Assembly: GCA_015057555.1 (NCBI GenBank)
Contig: SVEC01000002.1
Coordinates: forward strand, 62,001 to 126,000
Direction: 5' to 3'
Length of the DNA: 64,000 nucleotides
Source of the DNA: Lachnospiraceae bacterium
GTDB lineage: Bacteria; Bacillota; Clostridia; Lachnospirales; Lachnospiraceae
Part shown: positions 55,715 through 64,000 of the stretch, in pieces
How the letters are laid out: every line of letters begins with the position of its first letter
Numbering within the stretch: position 1 is the stretch's first letter
The notes under the pieces: model-generated
Databases searched by the model: none
Told to the model about the DNA's origin: nothing
What the model saw: only the letters and a program-made list of their open reading frames with translations
Position numbers and translations under genes: made by a program

Positions 55715-56596
55715 TTACTTAGCTCGTTTTTTGAATTTAATAAAATCAAAAAATACCTTTGCAATTCCATCCTTCTTCTTATACTCTTCCTGATCTGTAT
55801 TAATAAGCTTACTTGCAAGCTCACATATAGCCTTAGATGCAGGTGTATTAGGGTACGCAGACACCACAGGTTTTTGCTCTATAATAGCCATAGAAGCATT
55901 CTTATCCTGTGGAATTGAGCCCAAATATTCAAGCTTTGTATTTAGAAATTTTGATGAGACTGTGTTCATTTTAGCGAAAATCTCATCGCCCTCAGAATCA
56001 TTTGTAACCCTATTCGAAACTACATTTATAGTTTTATACAATGGATTAAATTCATTTTTTCTTCTAAGTACCTTTAATAAAGAATATGCGTCTGTAATTG
56101 ATGTGGGCTCTGGAGTAACCACAAGTAAAACTTCAGGACTAACCATAACAAATTCCATAACCGAATCTGTAATTCCAGCACCTGTATCAATAATTACAAC
56201 ATCATACATCTTATCAAGCTTAACCATCTCAGATATTAATAACTTAATGTTATTCTTATCTAAAGAAGCCAACTCAGACACACCAGAACCACCTGATATA
56301 AAACCAATTCCCATTGGTCCTTTGGTGATTATCTCTGGCATAGTTTTATTATTATGAATAAGATCTAAAAGATTATAGGTTGGTCTAATACCAAGCATAA
56401 CCTCAACATTAGCTAAGCCAAAATCAGCATCGAAAATAACTACCTTCTTGCCGAGCTTAGCCATTTCCATAGCTAAATTAACAGATAGGCTAGTTTTTCC
56501 AACACCACCCTTACCGCTTGTTACCGCTATTACTCTAGCATTACTTGATTCACTAGACTCCTGAACCCTTTGTCTTAAACTAGTAGCCTGGTCCAT
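55715..56596 (-). CDS. flhG: Flagellar number regulator FlhG (MinD/ParA-like ATPase)
   Basis: FlhG controls flagellar number and position with FlhF. The 293 residues have the deviant Walker [33 protein letters not shown], and [10 protein letters not shown] typical of MinD/ParA ATPases. It overlaps flhF by one base. Confidence 0.94.
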   Translation of the reverse strand: MDQATSLRQRVQESSESSNARVIAVTSGKGGVGKTSLSVNLAMEMAKLGKKVVIFDADFGLANVEVMLGIRPTYNLLDLIHNNKTMPEIITKGPMGIGFISGGSGVSELASLDKNNIKLLISEMVKLDKMYDVVIIDTGAGITDSVMEFVMVSPEVLLVVTPEPTSITDAYSLLKVLRRKNEFNPLYKTINVVSNRVTNDSEGDEIFAKMNTVSSKFLNTKLEYLGSIPQDKNASMAIIEQKPVVSAYPNTPASKAICELASKLINTDQEEYKKKDGIAKVFFDFIKFKKRAK

Positions 56597-57837
56597 TAGT
56601 CAGCACCTCCTAAAAGCTTCTTGGCTATAATCTGTGGATTCACTGCACCTATATCATCAGGAACATTTTGTCCCCATGTAACATAGGACAAATCCTTTCC
56701 TGTATCCAGCTTAAGATTTAAAATATTCCCCCAACCTCTAGTTTCGTCCAGCTTTGTAAATATAAGCTTATATGGGAACATATCATCATAGGTCTTAGAA
56801 ATACTCTTTAAATCACTATATTTTACAGTTGCGCTTACAACTAGATATACTTCCCTCTCATAATTCTCTACAGAAGCAATTATTTCCTCTAAATCCTTCT
56901 TTTGTTCATCATTACGATGGGAACGACCAGCTGTATCCACGAATATAAAATCGCAATTTTTATGCTTCTCTACAGCATTTTTCATCTCATCAGGAGTATA
57001 AACAACCTCCATAGGAGCATTTAAAATATTTGCATATGTTTTAATTTGCTCTATGGCAGCTATTCTGTATGTATCCACTGACACCATAGCAATGCTCTTT
57101 TTTTCATCCAGCATAAACTTTGAAGCAAGCTTAGCCATTGTGGTAGTTTTTCCAACACCAGTATTTCCTACAAAGAAAACAATCTTAGGCTTATTACCTC
57201 CGCCAGTTAAAGGTTTTATCTCTCCTAATTTAAGTACTATCTTTTGATAAACCTTAGATAAAATATTATCAATAGGTACATTTCCAGACTCGGATGCAAA
57301 ATCCTGAATAATACTATCCGCATACTTTTCTAACACTTCATTATCTACAAGCTGAGCTTTTATTAATTCAACAACCTTATTATCGATGGTTTTAATCACT
57401 CCAGTTGTTTCAGTTTCAGCTTTATCTTCAGCTTCTAAATCCTTTAAAAGCTGTGTTGACATCGTATTTACAGTTTTAGAAGCAACATCTTCCTTGGCTG
57501 ATGTCATCTGCTGTTCTAGCAATCTAGCAATATTATTAATCTTCTCCTCGATTGCATTTTGAGCTTCTTCGCTATAATCATTAGATTTAGCAAATCCCTT
57601 TACAAAATCTGATGATTTAGTTTCTTTATTAGCAAGCTTTGAAAAATCAACCTTTTTTTCAACAATATTGTCATCAATGGCCGCAGTCAGTTCAACCTTT
57701 GACTTTTTAAAAATGCTAAAAATACCCCTTGGTTTGATGGTCTTAACATTCATTACTATTGCATCTGGTCCTAATTCTTCCTTAGCCATAAGTATGGCTT
57801 CCTTTTCAGTTTGTGCATTAAACTTTTTAATTATCAT
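56596..57837 (-). CDS. flhF: Flagellar biosynthesis GTPase FlhF
   Basis: FlhF is an SRP-type GTPase that places flagella. The 413 residues have an N-terminal basic domain (about 1-100), N domain (about 140-220) and G domain with [39 protein letters not shown] and FTKLDET. It overlaps the flhA end by 11 bases. Confidence 0.95.
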   Translation of the reverse strand: MIIKKFNAQTEKEAILMAKEELGPDAIVMNVKTIKPRGIFSIFKKSKVELTAAIDDNIVEKKVDFSKLANKETKSSDFVKGFAKSNDYSEEAQNAIEEKINNIARLLEQQMTSAKEDVASKTVNTMSTQLLKDLEAEDKAETETTGVIKTIDNKVVELIKAQLVDNEVLEKYADSIIQDFASESGNVPIDNILSKVYQKIVLKLGEIKPLTGGGNKPKIVFFVGNTGVGKTTTMAKLASKFMLDEKKSIAMVSVDTYRIAAIEQIKTYANILNAPMEVVYTPDEMKNAVEKHKNCDFIFVDTAGRSHRNDEQKKDLEEIIASVENYEREVYLVVSATVKYSDLKSISKTYDDMFPYKLIFTKLDETRGWGNILNLKLDTGKDLSYVTWGQNVPDDIGAVNPQIIAKKLLGGAD

Positions 57838-59869
57838 CTATTGTCACAACTCCCACTGACTTCAACTCAATATTTGAATCGATTTCATTATATGATATTA
57901 CTATTAAATCCTTAAAGTAATCGTTAGTAAGCTTCTTAAAATACATTCTCACTATTGGTGATGTTATTATTATAGGTGCTTGTCCTTTATTCTCAAGCTT
58001 TTGAATCTCAATTTCTGTAGATTTGAGAATCTGCTTAGTCACGGCTGGATCAAGTGAAATATATGCGCCCTGCTCAGTCTGCTTAATGGAGCTCATAATC
58101 ATCTGTTCTATCTTAGGATCAAGGGTCACAACAGATGTCATATCACCATCACCAAAATATTTGCTCGATATAGCTCTCTTTAAGCTCTGTCTTACATATT
58201 CTGTAAGTATATCTGTATCTCTGCTAGTCGCAGCATAATCTGCCAAAGTCTCAAATATAGTAATTAAATCTCTGATAGATATACCCTCACGAAGCAGATT
58301 TTGTAATACCTTCTGAATATCGCCCACACCAAGTAGTTTTGGTACAAGCTCATCCACAAGAGTTTTATTGGTTTCCTTAATATTATCAATAAGATTTTGA
58401 ACATCCTGTCTATTAAGGAGCTCATCTAAGTGTTTCTTAATAATCTCAGTAAGATGCGTTGCAATTATTGATGGTGGGTCAACAACTGTATATCCAAGAG
58501 ATTCTGCACGTTCTCTCTGAGATTCAGTAATCCACATAGCTTCTAAGTGGAAAGCTGGTTCAAAGGTTGGTATTCCGGTAATCTCATCCTCCACATACCC
58601 AGGATTCATAGCCATATAGTGGTCAAATAATATCTCACCCTCACTAACCTGAATACCTTTTATCTTGATAATATATTGATTAGGATTTAACTGAATATTA
58701 TCACGAAGTCTTATAATAGGAACAACTGCCCCTAATTCAAGAGCTATCTGACGTCTAATCATAACTACTCTATCCAACAAATCTCCACCCTGATTAACAT
58801 CTGCTAATGGTATTATACCATAACCAAACTCCAGTTCAATAGGGTCGACATGGAGAAGTGAGTTTACATTCTCGTGTCGTCTAACCTCCTCGGCCTGAAC
58901 CTCTTCCTCCTCAATTTCCTCTTTAATAGCCTGTTCCTGCTGATTCCCCCTAATAGCAAAGGACAGTATTATAAATATTAGTCCGTATGCACCACAGAAC
59001 CCAAAACTCAGGGGTGTCAAAGCACCAAGTCCAATCATTGTTATACCCACCATAAGTAAAACCTTTGGAATACTAAACAACTGACTAATAAGTATATCTC
59101 CAATATTTTCTTCCTTAGATGCCTTAGTAACAAGAATACCTGTTGAAAGTGAAATAAGCATAGATGGAATCTGCGATACAAGTCCATCACCAATTGTAAG
59201 AATAGTGAATTTTTGCAATGCTTCTCCAGCAGTAAGCCCCATCGCGGTCATACCCATTACAAGACCACCTGCAATATTGATTAATGTGATAATAAGACCT
59301 GCTGTTGCATCTCCTTTTACGTACTTGGAAGCACCATCCATAGCGCCAAAGAAGGCGGATTCTTCTTGAATCTTCTGTCTTCTAGCTATCGCTTCCTGAT
59401 CAGTTATAGCTCCAGTATTAAGGTCTGCATCTATAGCCATCTGCTTACCTGGCATAGCATCAAGAGTAAATCTTGCTGTTACCTCTGATACTCTTTCAGA
59501 ACCTTTATTGATTACCATCATCTGAACTATCAAAAGAACTACGAACACGATAGCTCCTATAACCAAGTTACCTCCACCAACGAAAGAACCAAAAACCTCT
59601 ACTACCTGTCCCGGGTTACCTGTGGTAAGAATTAATCTGGTTGATGATACATTCAAAGAAATTCTAAATACCGTTGTAAAAAGCAACAATGTAGGGAAAC
59701 CTGACATATTAAGTGTCTCACTGGTAAACAAACAATTAAATACTATTATAAGAGACATTGAAATATTAAACAAAATTAAAACATCAAGTAATGATGCTGG
59801 AATAGGAATGATGAGAAATACAATAGCAGCAAGTAAATATACTCCTAAAAATATATCATTTCTTTTCAT
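57827..59869 (-). CDS. flhA: Flagellar export gate protein FlhA
   Basis: FlhA forms the export gate ring of the flagellar type III apparatus. The 680 residues have about eight membrane helices (to about residue 315) with the family motif SFGALTPL-like and VTARFTLDAMPGKQMAIDADLNTG, then a cytoplasmic domain that binds chaperone-substrate complexes. The start has AGGAGG-like ribosome binding. Confidence 0.96.
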   Translation of the reverse strand: MKRNDIFLGVYLLAAIVFLIIPIPASLLDVLILFNISMSLIIVFNCLFTSETLNMSGFPTLLLFTTVFRISLNVSSTRLILTTGNPGQVVEVFGSFVGGGNLVIGAIVFVVLLIVQMMVINKGSERVSEVTARFTLDAMPGKQMAIDADLNTGAITDQEAIARRQKIQEESAFFGAMDGASKYVKGDATAGLIITLINIAGGLVMGMTAMGLTAGEALQKFTILTIGDGLVSQIPSMLISLSTGILVTKASKEENIGDILISQLFSIPKVLLMVGITMIGLGALTPLSFGFCGAYGLIFIILSFAIRGNQQEQAIKEEIEEEEVQAEEVRRHENVNSLLHVDPIELEFGYGIIPLADVNQGGDLLDRVVMIRRQIALELGAVVPIIRLRDNIQLNPNQYIIKIKGIQVSEGEILFDHYMAMNPGYVEDEITGIPTFEPAFHLEAMWITESQRERAESLGYTVVDPPSIIATHLTEIIKKHLDELLNRQDVQNLIDNIKETNKTLVDELVPKLLGVGDIQKVLQNLLREGISIRDLITIFETLADYAATSRDTDILTEYVRQSLKRAISSKYFGDGDMTSVVTLDPKIEQMIMSSIKQTEQGAYISLDPAVTKQILKSTEIEIQKLENKGQAPIIITSPIVRMYFKKLTNDYFKDLIVISYNEIDSNIELKSVGVVTIDDN

Positions 59870-59899
59870 AGCCTATCCTCCTTCCCTACTTGATGTCTT

Positions 59900-61021
59900 C
59901 TAACTAACCTTATTTCGTTCACCATAAACATAAGCCAAAACCTCTGCAACTGCCTGATAAAGCTCAACAGGAATTTCCCTACCTATGTCTACATTACTAT
60001 AAAGCATTCTAGCTAAAGGTTTATCCTCATAAATTAATACATCATTTTCCTTAGCTATCTCTTTTATCTTAAACGCCAAATAATCTGCACCCTTAGCAAC
60101 AACTATAGGGGCTTGATTGACGGTATTATCGTATTTTAAAGCAACTGCAAAATGAGTTGGATTTGTAATAACAACATCTGCTTCCGGAATACTTTGCATC
60201 ATTCTACGTCTTGATGCCTGTTGCATTCTCTGTCTTTGCTGTGCTTTTATCTTTGGATCTCCTTCCTGGTTCTTGTACTCATCCTTGACCTCTTGCTTTG
60301 ACATTTTAAGATCTTGCTTATGCTTCCATCTTTGGAAAAATAAATCAGCGACTGCAAGTGCGAAATAAACCAATGAAATCTTTAACCCTAAATCAATAAC
60401 TAAATCAAATAACACACCCAAGGAGTCTTGTATTTCTAAATCATAGACTGTCAATAATACTGTTAGATTGTCTTTAATTACAGAATAACATATGGCAAAT
60501 ATTACAATTATCTTAACTATGGATAAAAGAAGTTCGAATACTGCTTGCTTCGAAAACATCCTTTTAAATCCAGATATGGGGTTTAATTTATTTAACTTTG
60601 GTTGTAAAGGCTTTGCTGTTACCATCCACTTAAATTGTACGGATTGTGATAAAAATCCAACAACCAAGGCAACTGCAAAAAACGGTAGACAAGTAATTAA
60701 AATATATAGCAACCCTTCTGTTAAAATTTGAATAACGGTTATAGAATTAAATGGACTATTTGCATAATAAGAAATCTTATCCCAAAAGTTTGAGAATACA
60801 TTAATTAATCTCTCTCCAACAAAGCCTATAAATATTTTTAAGCACAAAAACACAGCCAATAATGATGCTGCGGTAGAGATTTCCTTACTCTTAGCAACCT
60901 GACCCTCTTTTCTAGAGTCATCTATCTTCTTTGCTGTAGGTTCTTCAGTTTTTTCACCACCCTCATCATTGGCAAACAACTGAAGATTTAATTTTAATAG
61001 ACTTTCCTCATAAGGACTCAA
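59900..61021 (-). CDS. flhB: Flagellar export switch protein FlhB
   Basis: FlhB switches substrate specificity after self-cleavage. The 373 residues have a clostridial N-terminal extension (about 1-30), four membrane helices and a cytoplasmic domain with the NPTH cleavage motif in VVITNPTHFAVAL. A 30-base gap separates it from flhA. Confidence 0.95.
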   Translation of the reverse strand: MSPYEESLLKLNLQLFANDEGGEKTEEPTAKKIDDSRKEGQVAKSKEISTAASLLAVFLCLKIFIGFVGERLINVFSNFWDKISYYANSPFNSITVIQILTEGLLYILITCLPFFAVALVVGFLSQSVQFKWMVTAKPLQPKLNKLNPISGFKRMFSKQAVFELLLSIVKIIVIFAICYSVIKDNLTVLLTVYDLEIQDSLGVLFDLVIDLGLKISLVYFALAVADLFFQRWKHKQDLKMSKQEVKDEYKNQEGDPKIKAQQRQRMQQASRRRMMQSIPEADVVITNPTHFAVALKYDNTVNQAPIVVAKGADYLAFKIKEIAKENDVLIYEDKPLARMLYSNVDIGREIPVELYQAVAEVLAYVYGERNKVS

Positions 61022-61022
61022 G

Positions 61023-61796
61023 CTACATTCCTCCTAAAACAGACGTAAGCATGCTATCCATTTTTTCCACCAAATAATTGGTAATGTTTGGTATAAACAT
61101 AATCATAATTGCAAGTGCAAGCATACCTAAAATTATCTTAAGCTGAATACCAATTGCAAACATATTCATCTGAGGAGAACTCTTAGTCATAACACCTAGT
61201 ATTATATTTAGTATAGTAGCCGCTATAAATATAGGCATTGCAATTCTAAATCCTATAACAAAAAACTCTACAATAAAACCAATAACATGTGTATACATAG
61301 CAATAATATTTAAGTTAAATCCCCCGAGAGGTATAACCTCGAAGGAACGTACAACAGCTTTAAGAATATAATAATGCAAATTTGTAATAAGTATAATTAG
61401 ATATATAAGCTTATCATATAAATTTGCACTAATGGTTGTCATAGTACCAGAGTTTATATCAAAGGACTGAGCCATAGAAAACCCTATTTCTCTGTCTATA
61501 AACTCTCCTGCCATTGTAATAATTGCCATCACTAGACTAGAAACAAAACCAAGGGCCAATCCAACTGCTGCTTCCTTTAACAACAGAAACGTAAAGCCAA
61601 AAACTGTACTGTATTCTGGCATATCTGGATTCATAGCCATAAAAACTGTGAGCGATATACACGCGGCTATTAACACTCTAAGTCTTCCATTAATACTTTT
61701 GTGACCAAAAACAGGTGCTATAGCCACAAAGCATGCAATTCTGACCAATACCATTAAAAAGGCTTCCAGCTTTAGGGTTTCAATACTTAAATCCAT
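61023..61796 (-). CDS. fliR: Flagellar export protein FliR
   Basis: FliR is part of the FliPQR core channel. The 257 residues form about six hydrophobic helices; FALVRIACFVAIAPVFGH-like N-terminal and ERIGFSMAQSFDINSG-like middle segments fit the family. It is directly followed by flhB (1-base gap). Confidence 0.94.
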   Translation of the reverse strand: MDLSIETLKLEAFLMVLVRIACFVAIAPVFGHKSINGRLRVLIAACISLTVFMAMNPDMPEYSTVFGFTFLLLKEAAVGLALGFVSSLVMAIITMAGEFIDREIGFSMAQSFDINSGTMTTISANLYDKLIYLIILITNLHYYILKAVVRSFEVIPLGGFNLNIIAMYTHVIGFIVEFFVIGFRIAMPIFIAATILNIILGVMTKSSPQMNMFAIGIQLKIILGMLALAIMIMFIPNITNYLVEKMDSMLTSVLGGM

Positions 61797-61802
61797 AAGC
61801 TA

Positions 61803-62081
61803 CTACCTCACATAATCTCCAAATTTACTCCATAATTCCTGAATAAAAGCTAATATATTACTTAAAATCCAGTCACCTGTAAGTATTATCATAAGAAACA
61901 TAACAAGAATCTTGGGAACAAAAGTCAATGTTTGCTCCTGAATAGATGTTACAGTCTGGAAAATACTTATTACAAGGCCAACAATAAGAGACACCAACAG
62001 AAGGGGGGTAGCGCACTCAATTATAATCCAAATTGCCCTACTGGCAATATCCACAACTTCTCCTGTTGTCAATTCAATCAC
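61803..62081 (-). CDS. fliQ: Flagellar export protein FliQ
   Basis: FliQ subunits line the export channel with FliP and FliR. The 92 residues form two hydrophobic helices (about 18-40 and 51-70) with SIFQTVTSIQEQTLTFVPKI between them, the family signature. Confidence 0.95.
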   Translation of the reverse strand: MIELTTGEVVDIASRAIWIIIECATPLLLVSLIVGLVISIFQTVTSIQEQTLTFVPKILVMFLMIILTGDWILSNILAFIQELWSKFGDYVR

Positions 62082-62087
62082 CTCTTA

Positions 62088-62915
62088 TCATAAATTAAAA
62101 GAATTTACAAGTTGTCCTATTACCAAATTCCAACCATCAGCTAAGATAAACAGCAGAATCTTAAACGGCATAGAAATTGTTGTTGGTGGAAGCATCATCA
62201 TACCCATAGACATAAGCACAGATGCAACAACCATATCTATAATTATAAATGGAATATATATCAAAAATCCTATTATAAATGCAGCTCTAAGTTCACTTAT
62301 AATAAATGCAGGAATAACAATAGCAAGCGACAATTCGTCTGCACTTTCAACAGTATCCACTTTGGCTATATCCATAAATAATCTCAAATCTTCCTGTCTG
62401 GCTTGTTTTAACATGAATTCTTTAAGTGGATCAACGCACTTTTCTAGCGCTTCCTCCTGTGTAATCTCATTAGCAGATAATGGATCTATAGCTTCCTCCT
62501 TTATCTGAATAAATATAGGACTCATAATAAATAGGGTTAAAAATAAGGAGAGCCCTATCAATACATTATTGGGTGGGGATGACTGTGTACCCAAGGCCGT
62601 CCTTGTAAATGATAAAACTACCACTATTCTGGTAAAGGACGTCACCATAACTAATATTGATGGAGCTAATGAAATTACTGTAATAACCAACAAAATCTGA
62701 AGAGTTCCTGATAAGGTGGTATCGTCAGAATTAGAATTAAGAGTAAGTCCAATTGACATACCATCATCATCTGTTATAGCCTCATCCTGTCCCTCTTCAG
62801 CTTGCGTTCCTGGAGTAACAGCGGTAGCGTAAGTATATGATCCTGAAAAAACAACAGCTAGAGCTAGCGGAATTAAAATTAATAATATTAATTTTCGCAG
62901 CTTTTTGAATCTCAT
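62088..62915 (-). CDS. fliP: Flagellar export protein FliP
   Basis: FliP is the main FliPQR channel subunit. The 275 residues start with a signal-like helix (about 10-32), then helices with SLAPSILVMVTSFTRIVVVLSFTR and GFLIYIPFIIIDMVVASVLMSMGMMMLPP, the two family motifs. It follows fliO closely. Confidence 0.95.
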   Translation of the reverse strand: MRFKKLRKLILLILIPLALAVVFSGSYTYATAVTPGTQAEEGQDEAITDDDGMSIGLTLNSNSDDTTLSGTLQILLVITVISLAPSILVMVTSFTRIVVVLSFTRTALGTQSSPPNNVLIGLSLFLTLFIMSPIFIQIKEEAIDPLSANEITQEEALEKCVDPLKEFMLKQARQEDLRLFMDIAKVDTVESADELSLAIVIPAFIISELRAAFIIGFLIYIPFIIIDMVVASVLMSMGMMMLPPTTISMPFKILLFILADGWNLVIGQLVNSFNL

Positions 62916-62923
62916 ATAACTAC

Positions 62924-63313
62924 CTACTTTATATCTGTATTATCTTTTGGGTCTTTTATATTAATATTTCCAAGTATATCTTTAAAGTTGATAGAAACCT
63001 CCGAAGAATTTGTCTCTGGAAGTATAATATTATCCTTATCGAGCTTATCAATCATGGTAATCTCATCCTTACCAAAGCCCAATGCATAATAATCCTCTCC
63101 TATCTTAATGATGGAAATAAATTTATTACCACCTAATCGAAAAGACTCAATTATTTTGATGTTAGCTTTTTTATTAAATGAATTACTCTGTAGCTTAGCA
63201 GTAAGCTTGGCGGTAAAATAAGCTAACACCAATATAAATATAAATATCAATATCAAAGATATAACATTATATAGAGAGTTATCTCTTACACTCCCTGATA
63301 AATAAATGTACAT
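62924..63313 (-). CDS. fliO: FliO-like flagellar biosynthesis protein
   Basis: FliO helps assemble FliP. The 129-residue product has one membrane helix (about 15-36) and a small cytoplasmic beta domain (about 45-110). I chose the ATG at 63313, which follows the cheY stop by one base; the ATG at 63343 lies within cheY. Sequence is weakly conserved in this family, so the assignment rests partly on position between cheY and fliP. Confidence 0.82.
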   Translation of the reverse strand: MYIYLSGSVRDNSLYNVISLILIFIFILVLAYFTAKLTAKLQSNSFNKKANIKIIESFRLGGNKFISIIKIGEDYYALGFGKDEITMIDKLDKDNIILPETNSSEVSINFKDILGNINIKDPKDNTDIK

Positions 63314-63314
63314 A

Positions 63315-63677
63315 TTACTCAACTGCCTTCTTAACAGCCTCAATAACTCTGTCTGGCTGGAAAGGCTTTACGATAAAGTCTCTAGCACCTGACTGAATTG
63401 ACTCAATAACCATTGCCTGCTGACCCATAGCAGAGCACATAACAACGCTTGCATTTGGATCTGCAGCCTTAATCTTCTTAAGGGCCTGAATACCATCCAT
63501 CTCTGGCATAGTGATATCCATAAGTACTAGATCTGGCTTGGTCTCGTTATACTTCTCAACTGCCTTTAATCCATTTTCTGCCTCACCAGCAATATTGTAA
63601 CCATTCTTAACTAATATGTCCTTAATCATCATTCTCATAAATGCCGCATCATCACATATTAAAATACTCTTTGCCAT
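63315..63677 (-). CDS. cheY: Chemotaxis response regulator CheY
   Basis: CheY-P binds the motor switch and changes rotation. The 120 residues are a single receiver domain with acidic pocket DD (residues 9-10), phospho-Asp54 (LVLMDITMP), switch Thr/Ser region VVMCSAMGQ and Lys in FIVKPFQ. It lies between fliY/N and fliO, as in Bacillus. Confidence 0.95.
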   Translation of the reverse strand: MAKSILICDDAAFMRMMIKDILVKNGYNIAGEAENGLKAVEKYNETKPDLVLMDITMPEMDGIQALKKIKAADPNASVVMCSAMGQQAMVIESIQSGARDFIVKPFQPDRVIEAVKKAVE

Positions 63678-63695
63678 AACTTTTACTCCTTTATG

Positions 63696-64000
63696 TTATA
63701 TTTTTTCCTTAATAATCTCTGTGATTCTAATACCAAAGCTTTCCTCTATAACAACTACCTCGCCCTTCGCTACAAGCTTTTGATTAACCATAACATCTAT
63801 GGATTCACCTGCCAGTTTATCAAGCTCAATAATTGTTCCTGGTGAAAATTCCAGTATCTCCTTAATGGATTTTCTAGTTCTACCCAATACAACCGAAACC
63901 TCTAATGGAACATCCATTATAAGTTCAATGTTTTCCTGCTGTGTGACAGGATTAATCATAGGATTAAAAGCTTGGAACTGAACGTTCTGAACATTTACAT
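63696..64000 (-). CDS. fliY: Flagellar motor switch protein FliN/FliY, C-terminal part
   Basis: The frame continues unbroken to the window edge, so the N-terminus is missing. The 101 visible residues end with the SpoA (FliN) domain: IMDVPLEVSVVLGRTRKSIKEIL, GTIIELDKLAGESIDVMVN, GEVVVIEESFGIRITEI. A Gln/Asn/Val-rich linker precedes it. In Firmicutes this is most often FliY, which also has a CheC-like domain further upstream; that part is outside the window, so FliN cannot be excluded. Confidence 0.88.
   Translation of the reverse strand, partial: VNVQNVQFQAFNPMINPVTQQENIELIMDVPLEVSVVLGRTRKSIKEILEFSPGTIIELDKLAGESIDVMVNQKLVAKGEVVVIEESFGIRITEIIKEKI

Overview
The window looks like the chromosome of a motile, low-GC, Gram-positive anaerobe of the Lachnospiraceae (Roseburia / Butyrivibrio / Lachnospira-like). 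I judge this from gene content and order, not from any search. The evidence is: AT-rich DNA with strong AGGAGG ribosome binding sites; a clostridial gap-pgk-tpiA...gpmI...eno-secG-rnr-smpB-ssrA run; a Firmicutes rimP-nusA-ylxR-ylxQ-infB-rbfA-nrnA-truB-ribF operon; a flagellar and chemotaxis operon with CheC, CheD, FapA and SigD; and secreted proteins with clostridial hydrophobic W (ChW) repeats. Genus is not certain. Almost everything is on the minus strand, so operons run from high to low coordinates.

Region 1 (1-20,000). A partial plus-strand YprB-like exonuclease faces the tmRNA gene. Minus-strand glycolysis and RNA-quality-control genes follow: gap, pgk, tpiA, gpmI, eno, secG, rnr, smpB and ssrA. 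This backbone is interrupted by accessory genes with their own promoters and terminators. They are a transglutaminase-like ChW surface protein, MscL with a zinc-ribbon tail, and a block of three unknown proteins followed by a MIF-like tautomerase, a membrane-anchored GH5 glycanase and a HExxH lipoprotein.

Region 2 (20,000-29,000). A PHP phosphatase converges on an iscU-nifS pair. Between them is a compact, highly structured stretch of about 125 nt (20,999-21,124) that I think is an unassigned small RNA. After it come a SpoVB-like flippase, metA (acetyl-CoA type), ligA, an RluF-type pseudouridine synthase, a membrane protein and tRNA-Arg(CCG), which overlaps the end of ribF.

Region 3 (28,800-41,100). 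The translation and transcription operon rimP to ribF starts at a good promoter, and a terminator hairpin lies between that promoter and rimP, which suggests attenuation. Upstream are a GHL10 glycosidase with six ChW repeats, an S66 LD-carboxypeptidase, nadE and a pncA-like amidase.

Region 4 (41,300-64,000). It holds a chemoreceptor, a DUF3137-like fragment, tsf and rpsB (promoter plus leader). Then comes one long minus-strand operon that enters from beyond the window: fliY/N, cheY, fliO, fliP, fliQ, fliR, flhB, flhA, flhF, flhG, a PilZ protein, cheB, cheA, cheW, cheC, cheD, a small membrane protein, sigD, fapA and three uncharacterised proteins, ending at a terminator. It supplies the export gate, its placement GTPases, the chemotaxis core and the late-gene sigma factor.

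No intergenic gap exceeds 300 bases. I see no insertion sequence, prophage or CRISPR array.
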